The notes beneath the pieces were generated by a model that saw only the letters and a program-made list of their open reading frames with translations, searched no databases and was not told where the DNA came from. 26,424 nt of DNA, taken from contig CAZYYO010000034.1 in the NCBI GenBank assembly GCA_964650965.1, forward strand, positions 1-26,424. Reading direction: 5' to 3'. The DNA is from CAZYYO01 sp964650965 (GTDB lineage: Bacteria; Bacillota; Clostridia; Lachnospirales; Lachnospiraceae). Below are positions 16,591-23,890 of this stretch, piece after piece. Position 1 is the first letter of the stretch; each line of letters begins with the position of its first letter. The translations under genes were made by a program, and so were the position numbers.

Positions 16591-17520
16591 ATGATTTATA
16601 ATAACATTTTAGAGACAATTGGACATACCCCTATCATTCGGTTAAATTCAATGAATCAGCCGGGGAATGCAGAAATTCTTGTGAAATTTGAGGGATTAAA
16701 TGTAGGTGGCTCCATTAAGACGCGAACTGCCTATAATATGATTCTGGCAGCAGAAGAACAGGGGAAAATCAATAAGGATACCATCATTGTGGAACCTACC
16801 AGTGGAAACCAGGGCATTGGGCTGGCGCTGGTGGGAGCAGTGCGGGGATATCAGACCAAAATTATTATGCCAGATTCCGTCAGCGAAGAGCGGCGAAAGC
16901 TGGTGGCACATTATGGAGCAGAGGTTATTTTGATTCATGATGCAGGAAATATTGGAGCTTGCATTGAAGAATGTCTGCAGACAGCCCTGCAAATGGCTGC
17001 CGAGAACCCCAATGTATTTGTTCCCCAGCAGTTTGAAAATCCTGCCAATCCTATGGTGCATCGTCATCATACCGGATTGGAGATTTTAGAACAGGTAGCA
17101 GGTCCTATTCATGGATTTTGTTCAGGAATTGGAACCGGTGGTACCATAACAGGCATTGGCGAGACGCTAAAGGCATTGAATCCGGATATTACCATCTGGG
17201 CTGTAGAGCCAGAGCATGCGGCCATTCTCTCTGGTGGCTCCATCGGTACCCACATGCAAATGGGAATCGGTGATGGGGTCATTCCGGATATTTTAAATCA
17301 GCAGATCTATGATGACATCTATATTGTTACAGATGAGGAAGCGATTCAAACAGCGAAGGATCTTGCTGCAAAGGAAGGGATTATGTGCGGTATTTCCAGC
17401 GGAACCAACGTGGCGGCAGCACTGAAGCTGGCTAAGAAGCTGGGACCGGGGAAGACGGTAGTAACGGTACTTCCAGATACGGCAGAACGATATTTTTCAA
17501 CACCACTTTTTCAGGAGTAA
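16591..17520 (+). CDS. cysK: PLP-dependent cysteine synthase family protein
   Basis: This is a 309-residue fold-type II PLP enzyme of the O-acetylserine sulfhydrylase family, which normally makes cysteine from O-acetylserine and sulfide. The PLP lysine is K43 in NVGGSIKTRTA, the substrate loop is TSGNQG (S71-N73), the FVPQQFENPANP segment carries the active-site Gln, GIGTGGTITGIG binds the PLP phosphate, and GISSGTNVAAALKLAKKL is the late signature. The loop around the lysine reads NVGGSIKTR instead of the usual NPGGSVKDR, and TSGNQG replaces TSGNTG. Substrate use may therefore differ from a standard CysK. gaggaaag precedes the ATG. The next gene begins 3 bp after the stop, indicating an operon. 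O-phosphoserine- or homocysteine-using relatives are alternatives. Confidence 0.85.
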   Translation: MIYNNILETIGHTPIIRLNSMNQPGNAEILVKFEGLNVGGSIKTRTAYNMILAAEEQGKINKDTIIVEPTSGNQGIGLALVGAVRGYQTKIIMPDSVSEERRKLVAHYGAEVILIHDAGNIGACIEECLQTALQMAAENPNVFVPQQFENPANPMVHRHHTGLEILEQVAGPIHGFCSGIGTGGTITGIGETLKALNPDITIWAVEPEHAAILSGGSIGTHMQMGIGDGVIPDILNQQIYDDIYIVTDEEAIQTAKDLAAKEGIMCGISSGTNVAAALKLAKKLGPGKTVVTVLPDTAERYFSTPLFQE

Positions 17521-17523
17521 CCA

Positions 17524-18189
17524 TTGAGTGATAAAACATTATTAGATAAGGATATTCGAGAACCACTGTTTGACTTTTTGGAAGAGACCTATGGCAGACA
17601 GCGTATTATAGAAGAGAAGGGCGTTGGCAGATCCAGAGCAGATGTTGTGATGGTGCTGCCAGACCAGCTGGTTGGCATTGAGATTAAAAGTGATGCGGAC
17701 ACCTATGCCAGACTAGCCAGACAAATCAGGGATTACGACCAATATTTTGACAGCAATATTATTGTCGTAGGCTCCAGCCACGGGACCCATGTTCCAGAGC
17801 ATGTTCCGGATTATTGGGGAATTATCTCTGTGGAGGCGAAAGCAACAGAGGATGAAAGCGTAGGAAATAAGTTTGATTTCTACATTTTAAGGGAGATGCA
17901 GCCCAATCCCCATGTGGATTTATTGAAGAAGATTCGCATCCTGTGGCGACCGGAGCTGGCGCATATTCAGGAGAAAAATGCCATGCCCGCCTACAAGCAG
18001 AAGAGCAAGGATTTCGTCCGGGAGAAGATTGTGGAGAAAATTTCGGCAGAGGTGCTTCAGGAGCAGATATCCATAGAGCTGTTTGAACGGGATTATACCA
18101 AGATTGCACAAGAGATAGATGCGTATCGCATTGCAAATGGACAACGAATCAAGAGACATCGCTCCAAACGACGTTATCGTAAGACGTAA
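17524..18189 (+). CDS. sce7726-like PD-(D/E)XK-fold protein, TTG start
   Basis: This 221-residue protein resembles the sce7726 family, whose function is not established. The N-terminal part looks like a PD-(D/E)XK nuclease core: DKDIREPLFDFLEE helix, GVGRSRADVVMV with D40, and LVGIEIKSD with E53 and K55, giving D-x12-E-x-K. The segment DTYARLARQIRDYDQYFD then follows. The C-terminal half is helical and ends in a very basic tail (RIKRHRSKRRYR), suggesting nucleic-acid contact. The start is a TTG at 17524: cagga from the end of the cysK-like gene lies 7 bp upstream, and no ATG suits. The 3-bp gap implies translational linkage to the upstream gene. A DNA repair or defence role is possible but not shown. 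Confidence 0.75.
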   Translation: MSDKTLLDKDIREPLFDFLEETYGRQRIIEEKGVGRSRADVVMVLPDQLVGIEIKSDADTYARLARQIRDYDQYFDSNIIVVGSSHGTHVPEHVPDYWGIISVEAKATEDESVGNKFDFYILREMQPNPHVDLLKKIRILWRPELAHIQEKNAMPAYKQKSKDFVREKIVEKISAEVLQEQISIELFERDYTKIAQEIDAYRIANGQRIKRHRSKRRYRKT

Positions 18190-18212
18190 GAAGCAGATAT
18201 AGGAGGAAATCG

Positions 18213-18893
18213 ATGAAAATCACAATTATTCATGGGCAAAATCATATGGGAAGTACCTATCACATTGGAAGAATATTAGCGGAGCAACTTGGAGAGAAGG
18301 ATGATATTACAGAATTTTTTCTCCCCAGAGATTTGAATCATTTTTGCATGGGCTGTTATCAATGTATTGAAGATATTACCAGGTGCCTATTTTATGAGGA
18401 TAAGAAGGTGATTTTGGATGCCATGGAGCATTCACAGTTGATTATTTTCACCACCCCTAATTACTGCTTTGGACCATCAGCCCAATTAAAGGCACTGATT
18501 GATTTGTTTTTTGATTTTTGGATGGTTCACAGACCATTACCCTGGATGTTTCATAAGAAAGCAGTTGTTATTTCCACCTGTGCTGGTGGCGGAGCCAAGG
18601 AAGCAGCGAAGCAGGTGAAACGTGCACTTTTTTACATGGGAGTGCCATATATTCGACAATATGCAATCCCGGTACAAGCCATGAATTGGAAGATGGTAAC
18701 GGCAGAGAAAAAGGATAAAATACATAAGGATATGGAGAAGCTGGCAACACAGATAAACAGGGTATCAGAGCCCAAGCCAGGAATTAAATCCAGATTTCTG
18801 TTTCACATTTTCAAGGGAATGCATCAAAAAGGATGGGACAGCTCACCTACTGAGAAGCAGTACTGGATTAAGCAGGGATGGATTAAGGCTTAA
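18213..18893 (+). CDS. Flavodoxin-fold NAD(P)H-dependent oxidoreductase
   Basis: This is a 226-residue protein of the NADPH-dependent FMN reductase / flavodoxin-like group. The N-terminal beta-strand and phosphate-binding loop read MKITIIHGQNHMGSTYHIG, and the CMGCYQCIED segment is the Cys-rich motif common in iron-sulfur-flavoprotein-like relatives. TTPNYCFGPSAQLKALIDLF is the second flavin-contact block. It has no signal peptide and no membrane segment. An ideal aggagg lies 6 bp before the ATG, and the gene starts 24 bp after the preceding stop, consistent with a shared transcript. It probably catalyses flavin-dependent two-electron reductions in the cytoplasm; the substrate is unknown. Confidence 0.85.
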   Translation: MKITIIHGQNHMGSTYHIGRILAEQLGEKDDITEFFLPRDLNHFCMGCYQCIEDITRCLFYEDKKVILDAMEHSQLIIFTTPNYCFGPSAQLKALIDLFFDFWMVHRPLPWMFHKKAVVISTCAGGGAKEAAKQVKRALFYMGVPYIRQYAIPVQAMNWKMVTAEKKDKIHKDMEKLATQINRVSEPKPGIKSRFLFHIFKGMHQKGWDSSPTEKQYWIKQGWIKA

Positions 18894-18923
18894 ATATGAA
18901 GGACTGAGCCTGAAGGATTAAGT

Positions 18924-19289
18924 ATGAAGCGACAAGAATTAGAACAGTATATGGAAGAACATTATATTGCAGATTCTGATACGCCCTGGGTTAGCTATCC
19001 GGACTACCGGGTATTTCGCCATAGAGATAATCAGAAGTGGTTTGCCATTATCATGAATGTCCCTAAGGAGAAGCTGGGATTGGAAGAAGAAGGAAGTCTG
19101 GATATTGTAAACTTCAAGTGCGACCCTAATTTGGTTGGCTCCCTGCTATCAGAACCAGGATTTTTCCCAGCCTATCATATGAATAAGGAGATGTGGATAT
19201 CTGTTGCCTTAGACAGCAGTGCACCCCAGGAGAAGATTCTTATGCTGCTGGAAATGAGCTACCAGCTTACAGAGAAAAAGCACAGGTAA
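18924..19289 (+). CDS. MmcQ/YjbR family protein
   Basis: This is a 121-residue small protein of the MmcQ/YjbR (CyaY-like fold) family. Typical landmarks are the starting helix, WVSYPDYRVFRHRDNQKWFAIIMNVP, LDIVNFKCDPNLVGSLLSEPGFFPAYHMNKEMWISVAL, and a closing helix. Members are annotated as DNA-binding because of fold similarity, but their biochemical role is not settled. aagga lies 6 bp upstream of the ATG. The gene is 30 bp after the flavoprotein gene and is probably the last in this operon. No strong intrinsic terminator follows. Instead a 218-bp region with several short hairpins separates it from the convergent AraC gene. Confidence 0.85.
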   Translation: MKRQELEQYMEEHYIADSDTPWVSYPDYRVFRHRDNQKWFAIIMNVPKEKLGLEEEGSLDIVNFKCDPNLVGSLLSEPGFFPAYHMNKEMWISVALDSSAPQEKILMLLEMSYQLTEKKHR

Positions 19290-19507
19290 TGAAACATATA
19301 CAGCAGTAGGAAGTCCTGCTTTGGGTGAAATGAGGCAGGAACGGAGACAGTGCCCCAGAAAGTTGATGTCCTCTGGGGGTGACAGCAGAATAGAGAGTGA
19401 AAGCCTCCAAATATGAGCTTGAAGTAGACAGATACCCTTGCACATCACCACATATTGGGGGATGTTGCTGCAGATATGAACGTATTCCCCCACGGCAAAT
19501 AGGAAAT
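19290..19507. other. Non-coding stretch with three successive short hairpins
   Basis: No convincing gene is visible on either strand. Three inverted repeats occur: AGCAG/CTGCT at 19302-19320, CCCCAGA/TCTGGGG at 19353-19378, and TGGGGGA/TCCCCCA at 19456-19492. None is followed by a T-run. The stretch appears more G/C-rich than the neighbouring intergenic DNA. It could hold a structured RNA, a decayed element, or simply the 3' ends of two convergent transcripts. Confidence 0.35.
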
Positions 19508-20427
19508 TTATCCAGGAAGCTTATTACGGTATTCTCTAGGTGATATTCCAAAGGTATTATGGAATGCACGAGAAAAATAAAGTGGGTCTGAAAAACCATA
19601 TTTTTCAGAAATGGTTTTAATGGAATCCTTGGAAAAATATAATTCCTTTGCGGCTGCTTTGATTTTCATTTCATTAAAATAGTGAATGGGGGTACATTGC
19701 CGGTATTGTTTAAATAATTGACTAATATAAGATGGAGAATAGTTACACACATCTGATAACTCCGCTAAGGTGATGGTGTCACCTAGGTGTTTTTTCATAT
19801 AGTCGTCTAGCACGTGTACAATACTTTCGGATTCCTGGGAGACGGGGGCGGTGGTCGCAGAACTGCATGCGATTCCCAAAGCACATGACATTAACTGACA
19901 TACATAGAAATAGTCCATTTCTGTGTATGTCTTTTTTAATGTCTCAAAACAATTATTAAAAAACATTTCCATCTGTACGCAGGAATGCAGGGTGATATAT
20001 TTTGGTGTACTAAGGTTCTGGGTTAGCCATAAATTATCCATCAGTGTTCCACTAAGATGAACCCAGAATAAATCCCATGGATTTTCATCAGAAGAATAGT
20101 ATACATGAGCAATATTGGCAGGTAACACAATCACCTGTCCCTGTGTAAATGACAATTTTCGTCCGTTATTAATTTGAATCATACCAGCACCAGCAGCACA
20201 GTAGAAGAAAACATAATCTTCCGCACCATTAGGACGCTCCCGATAATGGTGTAAAGCACGAGGAAATAACCAATATTCGTGATGTAGCAGCCAGATATTA
20301 AGTTGGTATGCTTTGATTTTTTATAAAAGGAATTAGGAATCATAAAGTAGTATTCGTTTTTAAATCCTTGTTTTTTAAAACTTGCAGTTCCCTGGGATGT
20401 TAGAGTATGCGCGGTATTATATGCCAT
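19508..20427 (-). pseudogene. AraC-family regulator disrupted by a one-base frameshift
   Basis: This is a sugar-responsive AraC-type regulator of about 306 residues if repaired. The N-terminal cupin part is read from the ATG at 20427 (aaggagg upstream) to ITNIGYF, and the frame then breaks at the AAA run 20264-20266 (plus strand). The next frame continues perfectly as FPRALHHYRERPNGAEDY, then GQVIVLPANIAHVYYSSDENPW, and the C-terminal double helix-turn-helix (TITLAELSDVCNYSPSYISQLFKQY and IKTISEKYGFSDPLYFSRAF). One extra T in the minus-strand T3 run would restore the gene. As written, the first frame ends in a TGA that overlaps an internal ATG (ATGA at 20179-20182), so re-initiation could still yield a 224-residue HTH-containing product. 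Divergent from the DUF5107-GH2 operon, it is the likely regulator of that operon. A sequencing error in the homopolymer is the main alternative. Confidence 0.85.
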
Positions 20428-20451
20428 ATTTGCCCCTCCTTGTATGGCTAC

Positions 20452-20518
20452 ATTATAGCATAGTTTAAATAATTATATAGTGCGATTTTGTCCATGTTTA
20501 TTGCAATTATTGTTATGG
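20452..20518. promoter_or_regulatory. Divergent control region between AraC and DUF5107-TPR genes
   Basis: Toward AraC, TGCTATAAT (core at 20452-20457, minus strand) is an extended -10 without a good -35. At 20492-20518, CCAT...ATGG flank the direct repeat TTATTG-CAA-TTATTG, a plausible AraC-type site. No strong promoter toward the DUF5107 gene is visible, which fits activator dependence. Confidence 0.4.
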
Positions 20519-20593
20519 TAAATCATTTTGCGGAGAGTAATAATATAGAAAACATTACAAACGAGAGAATCAAAATGATAAGGAGAAATCAAA

Positions 20594-23500
20594 ATGTTAA
20601 AAGACAAGGTTCAATGTGCTGTTGAAAAAATGATTATTCCAACCTATGTACCACCCGCAGATGAGGAGCTGCCAATGTATTCAGAATTCCGCCAGCATCA
20701 GGGGTCTACGGGATATGCATATCCCAATAGAATTACTGTTGGGGTAGAGAGAGAGACTGTTACAGATAAGGAATATACGGTAGTTAGAATTGAGAATGAT
20801 TATATCAGATTAATTATTTTACCAGAAGTGGGAGGCAGAATCTGGGAAGGATATGATAAGACAACAGATTATTATTTTATGTATCATAATTCATGTATTA
20901 AACCAGTAATTGTTGGCTCATATGGATCTTTCATAGGAGCAGGAATGGAATTTAACTGGCCGTTTCATCACAGACCGTCTACATTTATGTCAGTAGATTA
21001 TAAGATTGAGCAATGTGAAGATGGTTCCGCTATTGTATGGCTATCGGAATCATCCCCGTCCCCAGGACAGTTTCGAATGAGAGGAACTCATGGAATCAAG
21101 GTTCGCCCAAACAGTTCCTATTTTGAAACAATTGTTGTAATTGATAACCGTACTCCCGTGAAGCATCCATTTCTCTGGTGGGAGAACTGCGGTGTTAATG
21201 TAAATGATGATTATCAATTGTTTTTCCCGCAAGATGTAGGGTTTGTACACCATCATTATGACAGACACCATATTACATTTCCGATGGCAAAGGGATATTA
21301 TGCGGTAGAGCTTTATGATGTTAAGGAAGATATCAGTATCCAGAAAAACAATAGGAAGGGAAATTCTCTATTTGCAGGACCTTCCAAGTATGACTATTTT
21401 GGCGGATATGATCCTCATACAGATTGTGGAACAATTCATGTGGCAGATCATCATATTACCCCGGGTAAGAAGATGTTTCTGTGGGGACAGGAAGAATTGG
21501 GAAAAAGCTGGAATGATAATATGATTGGAGAAGGATGTGCCAATTATGCGGAATTAATGGCAGGGTCTTACACAGATGATCAACCAGATTTTACTTATAT
21601 TGCACCTTATGAGGTGAAAAGATATTCACAGTATTGGTATCCGATTCACAAAGTTAAGGTACCTACCTATGCTAATCTGGATGCAGTTGTATCTCTTGAT
21701 CGGAAAGCATCCATGGTCAGGCTGGCTGTTACTACACCAGTAGAGGATGCAACACTGGAAGTCATGGGAAGTAATGGTAGTATTTTAAAACGTCAAGTTA
21801 CATTAAACCCATCAGATTGCAAAGAATTTCCAGTGGAGCTTCAGGAAGAAAAATATAGAATTTGTCTTACCACATCAGATGGAACAATTCTTGTGGATTA
21901 TACAGAGGATATGCCGGAGGTGTTAGACATTCCGGAAGATAATAAGGGGATTCCAACGCCATGCCAACTGGAATCCGCACAGGATATATACACAGCAGGC
22001 ACTCATGTAGTACAGTATCGTGATCCATCGTGGAAAGGAAGAGAGTATTATGTTGAGGCACTCAAGAGACAGCCAGATTATGTGCCAGCGCTGCTTGAGA
22101 TGGCTGAAGATTGCTATAACAGAGCAATGTACCAGGAAGGTCTTACATATATCGCAAGAGCCGAGCAGGTGCTTCATCGATATAATAAGAATCCATACGA
22201 TGGAACCTGTAATTATTTAAAGGGATTGTTGCAATATAGATTAGGAAATGTGGATGAAGCATATGAAACATTTTACAAGGCGGCATGGAGCAATAATGTA
22301 ATATCTCCGGCAATGACGTTTTTGGCAGCTATTGATGGACAAAGAGGCGATTATTCCAGTATGAGAAAGCATGCACAGACAGCAGTTGCGAAGGAAAGTA
22401 CACATTCTATTTGCACAAGCTATGAAGCCATTGCACAATATCATCTGGGCAAACAGGAAGAAGCGGTTTCTCTCTTAGAGCAGATAATTCAAAAAGATAA
22501 ATTGAATCAGTTGGCGAGAGGTCTGTATACGATTTATACAAAAGGAACCATGGATGATTTTTATGCAGAAGTAAATAGCAATCAGTCTCAAACTTGTATC
22601 GATATTGTACATAATTTATTAGATGCGGGATGTGCCAAAGAGGCCTTGGAGATGTTGGTAGGGTTAGAGAAATGTAATAATCTGTCCACAATGGGATTCT
22701 ATCACCTGGCATATGTCTATGAGCTGTTAGGCCAGAAGGAGAAAGCAAAGAATAGCCGAAAAAAAGCAATGAAAAATCCATATGTAGAGATATTCCCATA
22801 TCGTTTGGAGGAGATTGATATTCTAATGGATGCAGTAAAGCAGGATCCTAAGGACAGTACAGCTGTTTATTTGCTGGGATGCTTATATTATGATAAGAAT
22901 CATTATGAAGATGCAGTTATGTGTTATATGAAAGCAATAGAATTAGCTCCGGATTTCTATATTCCCTATCGTAATCTCGCAATTGCGTATTTCAGTAAAT
23001 TTAACCGAAAGGATGAGGCACTACGTCTTCTAATGAAGGCCTGTAAATTAAAGCCAGGGGATGATGTACTTGTTAAGGAAACCAATTATGTAATGGCAAA
23101 AATTGGAATAGATGGACAGCAACGTCTTAAATTCGTTTTGGATAACATGCCTCAAAAGCCATCTGATAATCTAACCTGGGATTTGGCTGATGCATATAGC
23201 AATGTATTCCAGTTTCAGAAGGCAATAGATACTTTGATGAGCCATGAATTTGTTGCAGCAGAATGTCAGGAGACTTATCTTACCGAGGCATATACATTTG
23301 CTCAGTGTGCAAAGGGCAGACTGTTAATGAAGGAAGGAAAAGTAGAGCAGGCACTGGAGTGTTTTATACTTGCACAGAAGATACCAGCCAATTTCAGAGC
23401 GGGCTGGTGGGATAAGCAGGCATTATACTATGCGATTATTCTGGAAGCACAGGCTCAGAAAACTTTGGGCAAAGAGGAGGAAGCAAAGCAGACCGCAGGA

Positions 23501-23869
23501 AAACTACTTCCATTTATTCACAGCGGATACAGTCCATATATGGGACCAGAAGCAGATTATTATGTTGCATGTGCATACCAGATGGTAGGCGAGGATATAC
23601 AAGCAGAAGTGTTGATGAGCAAGTGTATACATGAATGGGAACTGGATGTCAAGGATGATCGGGATCGAAAGCCTATCGTAACTTCACTGTACTGGTCTTA
23701 TGTACCCGATGGTGTAACAGAGCACAAGGCAGAAGTGATTCGAGCTCTGGCATATGGAAGATTATTTTACGGAGATCAAGAAGGAGCACTAAAATTGTTT
23801 AAGGAAAGTGTAAAACTAAATCCAGATAATCTTAAGGCAAAATTTGAAATCTATTTATTGGAACAATAA
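20594..23869 (+). CDS. DUF5107 domain protein with C-terminal TPR repeats
   Basis: This is a 1091-residue cytoplasmic protein (no signal peptide or membrane segment). Residues about 40-370 match the DUF5107 pattern, which looks like a galactose-mutarotase-type beta-sandwich: RLIILPEVGGRIWEGYD, GAGMEFNWPFHHRPSTFM with E119, H125 and H126, NRTPVKHPFLWWEN, and HVADHHITPGKKMFLWG. After a linker, TPR-like helical pairs run from about residue 480 to the end, for example AVYLLGCLYYDKNHYEDAV and LAYGRLFYGDQEGALKLFKE. The biochemical role is not established to my knowledge; a carbohydrate-processing enzyme or sugar-sensing scaffold is plausible because such genes sit beside glycosidases. aaggaga precedes the ATG. 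GH2 follows after 21 bp in an evident operon, and an AraC gene is divergent. Confidence 0.87.
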   Translation: MLKDKVQCAVEKMIIPTYVPPADEELPMYSEFRQHQGSTGYAYPNRITVGVERETVTDKEYTVVRIENDYIRLIILPEVGGRIWEGYDKTTDYYFMYHNSCIKPVIVGSYGSFIGAGMEFNWPFHHRPSTFMSVDYKIEQCEDGSAIVWLSESSPSPGQFRMRGTHGIKVRPNSSYFETIVVIDNRTPVKHPFLWWENCGVNVNDDYQLFFPQDVGFVHHHYDRHHITFPMAKGYYAVELYDVKEDISIQKNNRKGNSLFAGPSKYDYFGGYDPHTDCGTIHVADHHITPGKKMFLWGQEELGKSWNDNMIGEGCANYAELMAGSYTDDQPDFTYIAPYEVKRYSQYWYPIHKVKVPTYANLDAVVSLDRKASMVRLAVTTPVEDATLEVMGSNGSILKRQVTLNPSDCKEFPVELQEEKYRICLTTSDGTILVDYTEDMPEVLDIPEDNKGIPTPCQLESAQDIYTAGTHVVQYRDPSWKGREYYVEALKRQPDYVPALLEMAEDCYNRAMYQEGLTYIARAEQVLHRYNKNPYDGTCNYLKGLLQYRLGNVDEAYETFYKAAWSNNVISPAMTFLAAIDGQRGDYSSMRKHAQTAVAKESTHSICTSYEAIAQYHLGKQEEAVSLLEQIIQKDKLNQLARGLYTIYTKGTMDDFYAEVNSNQSQTCIDIVHNLLDAGCAKEALEMLVGLEKCNNLSTMGFYHLAYVYELLGQKEKAKNSRKKAMKNPYVEIFPYRLEEIDILMDAVKQDPKDSTAVYLLGCLYYDKNHYEDAVMCYMKAIELAPDFYIPYRNLAIAYFSKFNRKDEALRLLMKACKLKPGDDVLVKETNYVMAKIGIDGQQRLKFVLDNMPQKPSDNLTWDLADAYSNVFQFQKAIDTLMSHEFVAAECQETYLTEAYTFAQCAKGRLLMKEGKVEQALECFILAQKIPANFRAGWWDKQALYYAIILEAQAQKTLGKEEEAKQTAGKLLPFIHSGYSPYMGPEADYYVACAYQMVGEDIQAEVLMSKCIHEWELDVKDDRDRKPIVTSLYWSYVPDGVTEHKAEVIRALAYGRLFYGDQEGALKLFKESVKLNPDNLKAKFEIYLLEQ

Positions 23870-23890
23870 ACTTAAAAATGGGGGTAAAAC

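Noticed and set aside
19209..19599. Overlapping minus-strand reading frames over the MmcQ end and the AraC end
   Set aside because: They lack ribosome binding sites, have odd composition and overlap well-supported genes.
20179..20427. Separate 82-residue small protein upstream of the AraC HTH gene
   Set aside because: Its last 28 codons are the out-of-frame reading of conserved AraC sequence, so it is the N-terminal piece of a frameshifted gene rather than an independent protein.
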